Shown: positions 45,676 to 54,882 of the stretch, one piece after another
Position numbering within the stretch: position 1 is the first letter of the stretch
How the letters are laid out: each line of letters starts with the position of its first letter
NCBI GenBank assembly: GCA_021108375.1
Contig: JAIORA010000044.1
Span: 1-62,646 of the forward strand
Source of the DNA: Anaerohalosphaeraceae bacterium
Lineage (GTDB): Bacteria > Planctomycetota > Phycisphaerae > Sedimentisphaerales > UBA12454
Reading direction: 5' to 3'
DNA: 62,646 nt
Position numbers and translations under genes: made by a program
The notes under the pieces: model-generated
The model's database searches: none
The model's input: the letters and a program-made list of their open reading frames with translations, nothing else
Told to the model about the DNA's origin: nothing

Positions 45676-46140
45676 CTAAGGTAAATCGACAATTGCCCTG
45701 GCCAGAGTAACGGCCCAGCCAGCGGCGAAAATGATAAACAAAACCAGAATAATGTACCCGCCACGCCATAATCGCACCGGAGGCAGGAATGAGAAGTTTA
45801 CCCCCAAACAAGCACTTAGTAAAGAGAAAAAAGCAACCGTAGCAACTAATAAGCAGAACATTGCGATGCCGGGCTGGATGTAAAAAGCTCTGGCGATTTC
45901 GCCGCTCATAAAAGCCTTGGCCGCAGTGGTCATTCCGCAGGTTGGGCAGGGAATATCGTAGCGTTGTTTAAAGCCGCAAGTACCCGAACAAGATGATGGA
46001 TTTATAATGTCGGCTTTGACCATATAAAGAACCGCAAAGAACGCCAAAGCGACCAAAAATACTGCCAAATGCCCCAATCGCCCGCCCTTTGGGGTGCGAT
46101 AGAACCACTTAACGCTATTTGACTTTTCACTATCTTCCAT
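45676..46140 (-). CDS. DUF2752-family membrane protein, 154 aa
   Basis: Three hydrophobic segments and the family motif YDIPCPTCGMTTAAKAFMSG (CPxCGMT) after the first. Function of the family is unknown. Upstream of the lipoprotein gene and divergent from the SBF transporter gene. Confidence 0.85.
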   Translation of the reverse strand: MEDSEKSNSVKWFYRTPKGGRLGHLAVFLVALAFFAVLYMVKADIINPSSCSGTCGFKQRYDIPCPTCGMTTAAKAFMSGEIARAFYIQPGIAMFCLLVATVAFFSLLSACLGVNFSFLPPVRLWRGGYIILVLFIIFAAGWAVTLARAIVDLP

Positions 46141-46226
46141 TATGATGAGAGCTTAAACAGTGGTCGATAGCGTGTCAAGTGGAACAATATCGGCCAATGT
46201 TGTGATTCACAACTTAGTGTATTTTT

Positions 46227-47231
46227 ATGATGGTTTTCGTTGGAGTTTTTTTGAAAAATTTTTTAGCAAGACACTGGTACTTCTCCGCAATGGCTCTGAC
46301 GATTGCCGCTGGCTTTTACTGGTCTGGGCTGGGCAAAATAATCCGGGATTATCACCTGCTCTCAGCGGGCATTTTTCTGTCGTTTTTCGTAATGGGCGCC
46401 GAGCTGGAAACCGCCAGCATACTCGCCGGCAAAAATAATGCCAAAGCACTTATCGCAGGTGTTACATCGAGCCTTATACTGTTTCCGATACTCGGATTTA
46501 TGATGGCAAAAATTTTCGCATCTAACCAGAGCCAGCTTTTTGCCGGGCTGTGCCTGCTAAGTGTTGTGCCTGTAACAATGCTGACCGCTGCGGTACTTAC
46601 CAAGGCTGGCGGCGGCAATGTTGCGATGAGCCTGCTGATAAATATCGCTACAAATACGCTGGCCGTTTTCACCGTGCCTTTTACACTCAAAATTATGCTG
46701 TCTGCAGGTGAGGGCATAATCATTTCAGCGGGAAAAATAATGCTGAAAATCTTTTTAATGGTCGTCCTGCCGGTAATACTGGGGATGATAATCAGACTGT
46801 CAGCAACGGAAAAAATCGCTCGGCACAAAACCAAACTCTCAGCCTTCTGCAAAATAATAATCCTGTTCATCATATTCAACGCGGTGGCAGGCTCGGCCGG
46901 ACAAATATCCGAAAACACCGCTCTGCTAACCGTCACGGCGACGATAGCACTTGGACTGCACGTTGCGGCACTTGCGATGAATTTTTCGATTGGCAAACTG
47001 TTAAAATTCGATACGCCCTCGGTGTGCGCTTTTACGATAACCGCTTCGCAAAAAACACTGGGGCTGTCATTTGTGATATGGAGCGGCTTTTTCAGCCATT
47101 TACCGCTGGCGATGCTGCCGGTAATCTGCTACCATCTGATACAGTCGGTTGCGGATGCGTATGTAGCCGAAATGTTTGCGAAAAAAATAAAAAATTGTCA
47201 TTTCGACCGTAATCCAGATTTGTCGGGATGA
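46227..47231 (+). CDS. Bile acid:sodium symporter (SBF)-family transporter, 334 aa
   Basis: About nine or ten membrane segments with the SBF pattern: LSFFVMGAELETAS, LCLLSVVPVTMLTAAVLTKAGGGNVAMSLLIN, ITASQKTLGLSFVIW. Likely an organic-anion or arsenite-type transporter; substrate not predictable. The final 12 codons (KNCHFDRNPDLSG) derive from a GTCATTTCGACCG repeat (see 47202-47244), so the native C-terminus was probably extended by that insertion. Confidence 0.8.
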   Translation: MMVFVGVFLKNFLARHWYFSAMALTIAAGFYWSGLGKIIRDYHLLSAGIFLSFFVMGAELETASILAGKNNAKALIAGVTSSLILFPILGFMMAKIFASNQSQLFAGLCLLSVVPVTMLTAAVLTKAGGGNVAMSLLINIATNTLAVFTVPFTLKIMLSAGEGIIISAGKIMLKIFLMVVLPVILGMIIRLSATEKIARHKTKLSAFCKIIILFIIFNAVAGSAGQISENTALLTVTATIALGLHVAALAMNFSIGKLLKFDTPSVCAFTITASQKTLGLSFVIWSGFFSHLPLAMLPVICYHLIQSVADAYVAEMFAKKIKNCHFDRNPDLSG

Positions 47232-47244
47232 AGTGGAGAAATCT
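47202..47244 (+). repeat. Repeat spanning the SBF stop and the next gene's ribosome site
   Basis: The string GTCATTTCGACCG at the start and AGTGGAGAAATCT at the end are the two halves of a repeat very common in bacterial genomes (GTCATTTCGACCGAAG ... GGAGAAATCT). Here it supplies the last codons of the transporter and the GGAG before the next ATG. Confidence 0.55.
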
Positions 47245-48057
47245 ATGGAACACAAAGATTTATCAGCAATGCTCGAAACCGCTGTTGTTGCCGCAAGACT
47301 TGCTGGCCAGCGGGCAATGGAAGACATCAGCTACACAAAGGCATCGGTCAAGAACGGCGTAGAGCTGGTAACCGAATCGGACGCAAAGTGTCAGCAGATT
47401 ATCATCGACAAAATCAAAGAGAGCTTTCCCGACCACGGCATAATAGGTGAGGAAGGCGAAGATGGCGCAACTTTCAAACAACCTCCTCGCGATGATAGCG
47501 ATATATGGTGGGTCATCGACCCGATAGATGGGACGAACAATTTCGCACGCGGCATTCTCAACTTTGCCGTCAGCATCGCTGTTATGCACAAGGGACAGCC
47601 GGTTGTCGGAGTTGTCTTTGAGCCTTCGACCGATTCGATGTTTACTGCTGTTCAGGATGGGCCGGTGCAATTTAACGACAGGGCAATAAAAACGAGCGAC
47701 AGCGATTTCGGCCCGTTTGAGTGCGTTGGAATCGAGAGCATTTTCGCCGACGGTTTCCCCGATTGGGTTTCGCAGTTGATGGGCAAGATGCGATGCAGGT
47801 CTATCGGCACAACCGCCCTGCAATTGGCTTATGTCGCAAAGGGTTCGTTTATCGCAACGATAGCAAGAAAGCCGAAAATCTGGGACATTGCCGCAGGCGC
47901 ATTTTTGGCTCAATCTGCCGGTGCGATTGTTACTGATTGGAATGGCAAGGACATTTTCCCCGTAGATTTGAAAAACTACAACAAAGAATCGTTCGAAATT
48001 CTTACCGCAAATAAAAAAACACATCCAAAATTAGTTGAGATACTCACCAGAAAATAA
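47245..48057 (+). CDS. Inositol monophosphatase-family protein, 270 aa
   Basis: Li-sensitive phosphatase fold: GEEGEDG, then WVIDPIDGTNNFARG (metal-binding D-P-I-D-G-T), and KIWDIAAGAFLAQSAGA (W-D-x-A-A-G). Likely inositol-1-phosphatase or a related small sugar phosphate phosphatase (SuhB-like). Start set at ATG 47245, with GGAG 6 nt upstream; a GTG at 47233 is possible. Confidence 0.9.
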   Translation: MEHKDLSAMLETAVVAARLAGQRAMEDISYTKASVKNGVELVTESDAKCQQIIIDKIKESFPDHGIIGEEGEDGATFKQPPRDDSDIWWVIDPIDGTNNFARGILNFAVSIAVMHKGQPVVGVVFEPSTDSMFTAVQDGPVQFNDRAIKTSDSDFGPFECVGIESIFADGFPDWVSQLMGKMRCRSIGTTALQLAYVAKGSFIATIARKPKIWDIAAGAFLAQSAGAIVTDWNGKDIFPVDLKNYNKESFEILTANKKTHPKLVEILTRK

Positions 48058-48069
48058 TCTTACAGAATA

Positions 48070-48140
48070 CATTAGCCTGCCGGTCTTGCCCGACAGGTTG
48101 GTATAAAATTATAATACCGGCAGGACAAAACCCACCGGTT
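48070..48140. repeat. TTAGCC-type hairpin pair
   Basis: Two short stems: CCTGCCGGTC...GACAGG after TTAGCC, and a CCGGCAGGAC string near 48115-48127. The first has the TTAGCC prefix and GGTAT suffix of the family described elsewhere. It may end the transcript of the 47245 gene. Confidence 0.4.
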
Positions 48141-48174
48141 GAATTTTTAGAGATTCCCTGAAATTTTCACCGTT

Positions 48175-48435
48175 TCAGTTTGCCAGCAGCTTATATTTTT
48201 CCGGATGTTCAATAATATCGCAGGACAAATCGACATCAAGTACGTCCCAATATAAATGACTGCCGTGCAGTAACTGAACATTCGTTATCTCAGCGATACT
48301 GACATCTTTGAACCAGGGGAATTTATCAAATGGTAAAAAATACTCTGCACCAGAAAGTAATATCCAAAAACCATGCTCAGAGATATTAGTTACCTCAGGC
48401 TTTGAAGTGCTTTTGCCATGCTTTTTTAATTTCAT
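48175..48435 (-). CDS. DUF2442-family protein, 86 aa
   Basis: Small domain with the DUF2442 pattern (GFWILLSGAEYFLPFDKFPW, then VQLLHGSHLYWDVLDVDLSCDIIEHP). The start is chosen at MKLKKHG (48435) because it overlaps the DUF4160 stop by about 40 nt, the usual coupled pair. A longer frame to 48471 exists. Thought to be the antitoxin-like partner of the DUF4160 protein. Confidence 0.8.
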   Translation of the reverse strand: MKLKKHGKSTSKPEVTNISEHGFWILLSGAEYFLPFDKFPWFKDVSIAEITNVQLLHGSHLYWDVLDVDLSCDIIEHPEKYKLLAN

Positions 48436-48655
48436 TTTTGTGTTCCTCAACCATTTTTTGCAGCCTGCCAAGCTGCAATTTTGAAAGACCAGTATAGTTA
48501 GCTAATGCAACTATTGGCTCTATCCAGAATTTTGCCTCACCATCAGGCGAAACAATATGGATATGAACTCGCTCTTCTTCCCTTGAGAAAAAGTAAAATC
48601 TATAATTGCCTATGCGAAAAATTGTAGGACTCACGGCTTTTAGTATATAAAACAA
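48395..48655 (-). CDS. DUF4160-family protein, 86 aa
   Basis: Matches DUF4160: MFYILKAVSPTIFRIGNYRF, then REEERVHIHIVSPDGEAKFW and a KNEIKKAWQKHF tail. Often found with DUF2442 as a toxin-antitoxin-like pair. The function of this pair in vivo is not proven. Confidence 0.8.
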   Translation of the reverse strand: MFYILKAVSPTIFRIGNYRFYFFSREEERVHIHIVSPDGEAKFWIEPIVALANYTGLSKLQLGRLQKMVEEHKNEIKKAWQKHFKA

Positions 48656-48742
48656 GAATCAATTTGTCAACAAAACAATAAATTTAACCCTCTGCACCGC
48701 AGGGGGCTAAATTATAAATCTTCATTCTTCAATTTTCACTGA

Positions 48743-51700
48743 TTAACTGCAACCCATCGAATTGCCGCAATTGAAGCATTTATAGCAACTGCCGTTACGA
48801 ACCGTTATCGAGCCGCAAATGTCGCACGCAGGAGCGTCATCCTGAAAATGCTCAAATTGTGCGTTAAACTGCTGCATCGTCTTCGCCTCTGCGCCATCGC
48901 TGGAAGTTACAACCGTGTTAACAGCCGCCACCGCCCTGTCGGCGATATTGCTGAGCCTTGACTTTGGGCTTTTGGCTGGCGGGTCGATTGCCTTTATCTG
49001 AGGTTTAAGCTGAGTTGATTTAGCCTCGGCAATTTTCTTGGCAAGGTCCTGAGTTTTTTCTACCAGCTTTTTTGCTGTGGTAGTGGTCTTGTTCTCGGCA
49101 GGTGAGCCGCCGCGATTGGGCGTATTCTTCTCGGCATAACCCGGAATAAACTCACAACCCATCCAGCAGAAAATGTAATCGATAAGACTCTTGGCAAACG
49201 GAATGTTCTTGTTGGAAGTCATACCCGCCGGCTCAAAACGAGCGTGACGGAACTTGTCAACCAGCGTAATCAGAGGCACGCCATACTGCAATGACATCGA
49301 AACACACGTCCCGACAACGTCCATTAAACCTCCGACGGTGCTGCCTTCCTTGGCCATAGTGATAAATAATTCACCAGGCTGGCCGTCCTCATACAGCCCC
49401 ACCGTCAGATAACCTTCGTGTCCTGCAACCGAGAATTTATGCGTTAAGCTGTTACGCGTCTCGGCCAATCTCCTGCGATAAGGCTTAGCAACCGCCGTTG
49501 CTACTTTTTCTTCCTTCTTAGCTTTAGAGCTATCCTGATGCTCATCGGTCTGTACTGGCTGGAGCATTTTGGAGCCATCACGATAAACCGCCACAGCCTT
49601 TACACCGAGCTTCCAGCTTTCCATATACGCCGACTTAATTTCTTCAGCGGTAGTTTCCTTTGGCATATTGATCGTTTTGCTTATCGCCCCGCTGATGTAC
49701 GGCTGAACCGCCGCCATCATTTTGATATGCGCCATATAATGAATGCTTCGCGAACCCTTCTGCGATTTGAACGCACAATCGAAAATCGGCAGATGCGATT
49801 CGTTAAGTTTCTTGCAGGTCTCGATAGTATCATCTACATCTATCTGGTCGCAAATGGCTTTGATTTCGTCAGGATTATAGCCGAGCCTTTCAAGAGCCAT
49901 CGGAACGGTCTTATTGACAATTTTCAGCATCCCGCCGCCAGCGAGCAATTTGTATTTGACCAGTGCAATGTCCGGCTCAACACCGGTCGTATCGCAGTCC
50001 ATCATAAAGCCAATCGTCCCAGTCGGAGCAAGAACGGTTACCTGAGCATTGCGGTATCCATTTTTCGTCCCCGCATCAAGTGCCTCGTCCCAAACATCTT
50101 TTGCCGCGCTGAGCAGATAATCGGGACAGTAAACCTCGGAGATATTTCTGCTATGGTCGCGGTGCATATTGATAACGCCCAGCATTGGCTCTGCGTTTTC
50201 CTGATAGCCTTTAAACGGGCCTTTTATCGCAGCTAAATCAGCACTAACCGTGTAGGCCGTGCCGGTAAGCAGCGAAGAAATCGCCGATGCCCACGTGCGA
50301 GCTTCGTCGCTATCGTAAGGCAAGGCAAGACTCATCATAAGAGAGCCGAGATTGGCATAGCCCAGCCCAAGAGGACGATAGTCGTGACTGTTTTCAGTAA
50401 TCGGCCCGTCCGGATAGCTGCCGTTATCGACCAGTATTTCCTGTGCGATAATATAGCACCTGGCAGCGGCTTTGAGCCTATCGATATCAAAAGAACCATC
50501 ATCATTGCGAAACTTCATCAGGTTCAGCGATGCAAGGTTGCAGGCCGAATTGTCAATGAACATATATTCGCTGCACGGATTGGAAGCATTTATCGGTGCC
50601 GCATTCGGACAGGTGTGCCATTTATTTATAGTGGTATGATACTGCAAACCGGGGTCGCCGCAGAACCGCGTACCCTCGGAAATCAAATCCATCAACTCGT
50701 TGGCCTGATACTCGATGGAAGGATTGCCCGAAGTAACCTCGGTTGTTTCCCAGGGAGCGTCCTTTTCGACCGCTTCCATAAAATCGTCAGTAACTCGTAT
50801 CGAAAGGTTAGCGTTCTGAAACATTACACTGCTGTAAGCATCGTTATTGAAAGGCCCGCCATAACCAGCCGCAATCAAAGCACGCGCTTTTTTCTCTTCT
50901 TCGGTTTTGCAGGTTATGAATTCTTTGATGTCGGGATGCGAAATTTTCATCGACTGCATCTTTGCCGCTCTGCGGGTCTTGCCGCCGGACTTGACAACCG
51001 CGGCAATCTGGTCATAAACGCGCATAAAACTCAGCGGGCCGGAGGGCTTGCCGCCGCCGGCAAGTTTTTCGTGGCTGCTGCGAAGGGTCGAAAGGTCGGT
51101 CCCTGTTCCGCTGCCGTGCTTGAAGAGCATCGCCTCGCTCTTTGCCAGTCGCATAATGTCTTCCATCGTATCTTCGACCGACTGAATAAAGCACGCCGAG
51201 GCCTGCGGATACTCATAACTGCTTTCGCAGGGAACCGCTTTGTCCTGCTTTTGGTCCCAATGCCAGTTATGAGCACTGCCATTAACGTCGTAAACGTCCT
51301 TCAGCCCGACATTGAACCATACCGGCGAGTTAAACGCACCATATTGATTAACACAAAGCCAGCAAAGCTCTTTGTAAAAATTTTCTGCATCTTCGGCACT
51401 GGCAAAATACCCGTCCTTGGTGCCGCGGTCAGCAATGGTTCGGCAGACCCTGTGAACAAGCTGCTTTACGGAAAATTCCCGCTCGCCAGTACTAATATCG
51501 CCGTAAAAGTATTTGCTGACGACAACTTTTGTAGCTAGTTGACTCCAGGAAGCAGGCACTTCAACATCATTCTGCTCGAATATCACTTCGCCATTATCGC
51601 CGGCTATTTTCGCCTGACGCTTTTCCCACTTAATTTCGTCGAACGGATGAACGTCCGAACTGGAAAAAATCTGGTCTATCTTAAGCCCCTTGTGCGAACC

Positions 51701-51778
51701 GCTTTCGGGACTCTGCCAGTTCTTAAATGATGTTTTGCTTGATTCCATAGGCCCTTTAGAACTGTTGTTAGTACTCAT
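48743..51778 (-). CDS. nrdJ: Adenosylcobalamin-dependent ribonucleotide reductase (class II), 1011 aa
   Basis: Reduces ribonucleotides to deoxyribonucleotides, using adenosylcobalamin to create the thiyl radical. Visible: NPCSEYMFIDNSACNLASLN (substrate-site Cys, Asn, Glu region), the FNSPVWFNVG entry, YNP-like KLLAGGGML, and a C-terminal zinc-ribbon tail CDICGSITVRNG, CYKCFNCGNS. GGAGGTG just before the ATG is a strong ribosome site. A likely NrdR operator lies upstream. Confidence 0.95.
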   Translation of the reverse strand: MSTNNSSKGPMESSKTSFKNWQSPESGSHKGLKIDQIFSSSDVHPFDEIKWEKRQAKIAGDNGEVIFEQNDVEVPASWSQLATKVVVSKYFYGDISTGEREFSVKQLVHRVCRTIADRGTKDGYFASAEDAENFYKELCWLCVNQYGAFNSPVWFNVGLKDVYDVNGSAHNWHWDQKQDKAVPCESSYEYPQASACFIQSVEDTMEDIMRLAKSEAMLFKHGSGTGTDLSTLRSSHEKLAGGGKPSGPLSFMRVYDQIAAVVKSGGKTRRAAKMQSMKISHPDIKEFITCKTEEEKKARALIAAGYGGPFNNDAYSSVMFQNANLSIRVTDDFMEAVEKDAPWETTEVTSGNPSIEYQANELMDLISEGTRFCGDPGLQYHTTINKWHTCPNAAPINASNPCSEYMFIDNSACNLASLNLMKFRNDDGSFDIDRLKAAARCYIIAQEILVDNGSYPDGPITENSHDYRPLGLGYANLGSLMMSLALPYDSDEARTWASAISSLLTGTAYTVSADLAAIKGPFKGYQENAEPMLGVINMHRDHSRNISEVYCPDYLLSAAKDVWDEALDAGTKNGYRNAQVTVLAPTGTIGFMMDCDTTGVEPDIALVKYKLLAGGGMLKIVNKTVPMALERLGYNPDEIKAICDQIDVDDTIETCKKLNESHLPIFDCAFKSQKGSRSIHYMAHIKMMAAVQPYISGAISKTINMPKETTAEEIKSAYMESWKLGVKAVAVYRDGSKMLQPVQTDEHQDSSKAKKEEKVATAVAKPYRRRLAETRNSLTHKFSVAGHEGYLTVGLYEDGQPGELFITMAKEGSTVGGLMDVVGTCVSMSLQYGVPLITLVDKFRHARFEPAGMTSNKNIPFAKSLIDYIFCWMGCEFIPGYAEKNTPNRGGSPAENKTTTTAKKLVEKTQDLAKKIAEAKSTQLKPQIKAIDPPAKSPKSRLSNIADRAVAAVNTVVTSSDGAEAKTMQQFNAQFEHFQDDAPACDICGSITVRNGSCYKCFNCGNSMGCS

Positions 51779-51828
51779 TACACCTCCCTGATTACGTTAA
51801 AACACATCCCTGTTGAAATAACACGCCC

Positions 51829-51875
51829 ACACCACATCTTGTGATTTACCGAGCTTGATTTACTATATGTTGATG
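51829..51875 (-). promoter_or_regulatory. Tandem NrdR-box-like operator of nrdJ
   Basis: Two 16-bp boxes resemble the NrdR consensus ACACWATATWTWGTGT: ACACCACATCTTGTGA (51829-51844, 12 of 16 by eye) and TTACTATATGTTGATG (51860-51875). Their starts are 31 bp apart, i.e. three helical turns, the spacing of known NrdR sites, and they lie 50-100 bp upstream of nrdJ. No cobalamin-riboswitch box is visible in the 332-bp divergent gap 51779-52110, which otherwise holds nothing I recognise. Confidence 0.5.
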
Positions 51876-52110
51876 CCCAACACCTGTATTCATAGTAATT
51901 CTGAAACGGTTTTTAATCAATCGTAAAATCGAAAAAAAAATAAAATTCATTCATTCATTTTTGTTAACCCTTGTAGTTTATAGACCTGCGTTAAAAAAAA
52001 ATATAACAGTTGGCTAACAATACTGCTTTTTCTCATTTTAAGAGTTTGTTGTTTACGCCGGAATAAAAAATATTGCTCTCAAGCGGAGAAAAACATTAGA
52101 ATACGCTCCT

Positions 52111-53451
52111 ATGAAGCCAAAAGAATTATCGGACGCTTTCGAGCGTCTTCGGACTGAGATAAGAGCCTTCCCTGCCGGGTACGGCCTTTACTTTATGAAA
52201 GACGCCGCTGGTACGGTTCTATACATCGGCAAAGCGAAAAATCTGCGCAACCGGGTCAGCAGCTACTTCCAGCCAGCCGCCGACATACTCACTTCGCGCG
52301 GGCCGGGCATTGCTGAAATGCTGACGAAAGTGCGCAGCGTGGATTTCCTCGAAACTAAAAGCGAAGTCGATGCCCTGCTGACCGAGGCAAGACTGATAAA
52401 AGACATTCGCCCGCCTTACAATACTGATATGACTGATGACAAGACGTTTCCATATCTGGAAATTACCACCGGGGACTTTCCGGGTATTTATATAACCCGC
52501 AAACCTCGAAAAAGGAGTAGGCTTTTCGGGCCTTTCACATCAGCAAAAGACCTCCTGGCCGGATTAACGGTATTGCAGAAGATATTCAAATTCCGCACCT
52601 GCTCACTGGAAATATCCGACAAGGACGACAAAAAGCGTTTTTTCAGGCCGTGTTTGCTTTACAGCATCAAACAATGCACCGCCCCGTGTGCAAACAGGAT
52701 AACAAAAGCCGATTATAAGAAGCTGATTAACGACCTCGTTAAATTTCTCAGCTCAAAACGCTCAAAATACCTGAAAAAACTTGCTCGGGAGATGGAAACC
52801 GCCGCAACAGCAACCGATTACGAGGCCGCGGCGATGATTCGCGACAGAATCCGCCTAATTAAAAAGCTCGATGAACGGGGAAGTGTTGGCGAAAATGTAC
52901 AGCCGGAAGTTTTTGCCAGTGCCGCTGACCCAGCCGAAGCTATGGACAAACTGGGCAAAATTTTAAAGACCGACTCGCCACTCAGAATTATTGAGGGGTT
53001 CGACATCGCGCACATCAACGGCTCCGAAACGGTCGGTAGCTTAGTGAGATTCATTGACGGCAAACCCTTCAAAGCCGGCTATCGCAGATACAAAATCAAA
53101 ACGGTATCGGGGATAGACGACTGCGCCTGTATCAAAGAGGTTCTGCTAAGGCGATACCGCAATGCCGCCGAGGCAAGAGAGCTTTGGCCGGACGTTGTAC
53201 TGATAGACGGCGGCAAAGGCCAGCTCAGCGCCGCCGAAAAAGCGTTTGAGCAATTAGAAGTCGAAGTGCCATTGCTTATGTCAATTGCCAAAAAAGAAGA
53301 GATTGTGTATGTAAGCGGGAAGGATTCGCCGATTAAGCTGCCCGCCAGTTCGCCCGTGCGAAAACTGCTGCAGTATGTTCGCGATGAGGCCCATCGCTTT
53401 GCCCAGCATTACCATCATATTTTGCGGAAGAAAAAATTACTCGGCAAATAA
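52111..53451 (+). CDS. uvrC: UvrC-like excinuclease subunit, short form, 446 aa
   Basis: GIY-YIG nuclease (residues about 23-53, GYGLYFMKDAAGTVLYIGKA), cysteine cluster CLLYSIKQCTAPC, UVR motif region (about 225-255) and RNase H-like 5'-incision domain (EGFDIAHINGSETVGSLVRF, then VVLIDGGKGQLSAAE, DEAHRFA). It ends near where the C-terminal helix-hairpin-helix domain should begin (full UvrC is about 600 residues). Either a natural short variant or a truncation; the sequence reads cleanly to a stop. No Shine-Dalgarno at the start. Confidence 0.85.
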   Translation: MKPKELSDAFERLRTEIRAFPAGYGLYFMKDAAGTVLYIGKAKNLRNRVSSYFQPAADILTSRGPGIAEMLTKVRSVDFLETKSEVDALLTEARLIKDIRPPYNTDMTDDKTFPYLEITTGDFPGIYITRKPRKRSRLFGPFTSAKDLLAGLTVLQKIFKFRTCSLEISDKDDKKRFFRPCLLYSIKQCTAPCANRITKADYKKLINDLVKFLSSKRSKYLKKLAREMETAATATDYEAAAMIRDRIRLIKKLDERGSVGENVQPEVFASAADPAEAMDKLGKILKTDSPLRIIEGFDIAHINGSETVGSLVRFIDGKPFKAGYRRYKIKTVSGIDDCACIKEVLLRRYRNAAEARELWPDVVLIDGGKGQLSAAEKAFEQLEVEVPLLMSIAKKEEIVYVSGKDSPIKLPASSPVRKLLQYVRDEAHRFAQHYHHILRKKKLLGK

Positions 53452-53535
53452 ACCAGACACAGATTAACACGGATTTTTATAGAAGCCGAGTTGCGGAAGC
53501 AACCGGATATTTCCATATGGTTTACCTTTTACCTA

Positions 53536-53761
53536 TCGCTGATTAGCCTCCTCATCACTATGAGGGGGTTTACGCTTACATATTTCTTATCCCACCCACA
53601 TCGCCATTAGCCCCCGGGTCTTGTCCCAGGGGTATCCACAAATGGTTTGTATCTTTCTCATCGCTGATTAGCCTCCTCATCACTATGAGGGGGTTTACGC
53701 TTACATATTTCTTATCCCACCCACATCGCCATTAGCCCCCGGGTCTTGTCCCGGGGGTATC
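53536..53761. repeat. Tandem direct duplication of 101 bp with two hairpins each
   Basis: Copies at 53536-53636 and 53661-53761 (period 125 bp) differ at one base by eye. Each copy has TTAGCCTCC...GGGGGTTT and TTAGCCCCCGGG...GGTATC hairpins of the dispersed family. The gap 53452-53899 holds no gene. Confidence 0.85.
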
Positions 53762-53899
53762 TGCATATTTTTCTATTCCGCTCCCACCGCCATTTAGCCT
53801 TGCCCTGCGGGTATCTCCGCAGTTCCACCGATTTTAACTTGCTATTATCCCTTTAATGCTTAGTATTGGCCGTCTAAACTTACTTAAGGACAAATAAAT

Positions 53900-54748
53900 A
53901 TGGCTGTTAAAAAAGATAAAAAGACCGTTTCGCGTGAGGTCAGCCTGGAAATATCGGCAATTTGCGGCAAGCACTTCCTCAACCTCGACCACCTCCATTA
54001 CGGATACTGGAAAGAGCTTGAGCCTAAGCTTATCAATCTCGCCCAAGCACAGATAAACTACGCCGAATTTCTGGCTTCCAATATCCCCGCTGGCATTAAA
54101 ATAATTCTCGATGTCGGCTGCGGAATGGGGCATATGGCCAAATTCCTCATCGAAAAAGGATACGAAGTCGATTGCGTCTCGCCAAGCCACTTTCTTGCGA
54201 AAAAGGCAAAAGAACTGCTCAACGAAAAAACGAACATCTATGAATGCTTCTTTGAAGAGCTGGATACCGAAAAAAAATATGACCTTGTAATGTTCAGCGA
54301 GAGCTTCCAGTATATAAAGCCCGAAGAGTCCCTGCCCAAGGCTCACAAACTGCTCAATGCCGATGGTAACATACTGATTTGCGATGTTTTCAAAAAGCCA
54401 ATCGAAAGCAGAAATCCTCTGCCGGGCGGGTTTCAGTTGGAACGGGTCTATGCCGCTGCAAAAAATTGCGGACTCAAGCTCGAAACCGAGTTGGACATCA
54501 CCGATGCAACCGCGGCAAATATCGACATTGAACATCAGTTCTTTGCCGAAGTTGCTCAGCCGGTAATGGGACTTGTCGAAAAACTCATCGAAAGCAGGCA
54601 TCCCCTTATCCTGAAACTGGTCAAATGGAAGTTCCGCAAAAAAGCCGCGAAAATCGAAAAAAAGTATTTTAGCGGCGAGAGGACCGGCGAAAACTTCAAA
54701 AAATTCAAAACTTATCGCCTGATGCTTTATAAAAGAACCGCTGACTGA
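53900..54748 (+). CDS. Class I SAM-dependent methyltransferase, 282 aa
   Basis: SAM-binding ILDVGCGMGHMAKFLIEKGY (motif I, near residues 70-90), then acidic loop, YDLVMFSESFQYIKPEE (motif II) and LNADGNILICDVFKKP (motif III). Small-molecule type. Substrate unknown. Preceded by a hairpin-rich stretch. Confidence 0.85.
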   Translation: MAVKKDKKTVSREVSLEISAICGKHFLNLDHLHYGYWKELEPKLINLAQAQINYAEFLASNIPAGIKIILDVGCGMGHMAKFLIEKGYEVDCVSPSHFLAKKAKELLNEKTNIYECFFEELDTEKKYDLVMFSESFQYIKPEESLPKAHKLLNADGNILICDVFKKPIESRNPLPGGFQLERVYAAAKNCGLKLETELDITDATAANIDIEHQFFAEVAQPVMGLVEKLIESRHPLILKLVKWKFRKKAAKIEKKYFSGERTGENFKKFKTYRLMLYKRTAD

Positions 54749-54882
54749 GCCATAAATCAGGAAATCTGGTCTAAATATTTTTATAAATTCTCTTGATAAG
54801 GAGTACAAAAAATATGAAAATACAGGCTGTACAAGTTTTTGGGACTAAAAAATTCTAAGAATATATTTTGGGAGTAGAAACT

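Noticed and set aside
49538..51538. Long plus-strand frames opposite nrdJ
   Set aside because: They are complementary-strand shadows of the ribonucleotide reductase gene, with no ribosome sites or recognisable protein.
51779..52110. Cobalamin riboswitch upstream of nrdJ
   Set aside because: No B12 box or typical receptor helices seen; the gap is too AT-rich and unstructured.
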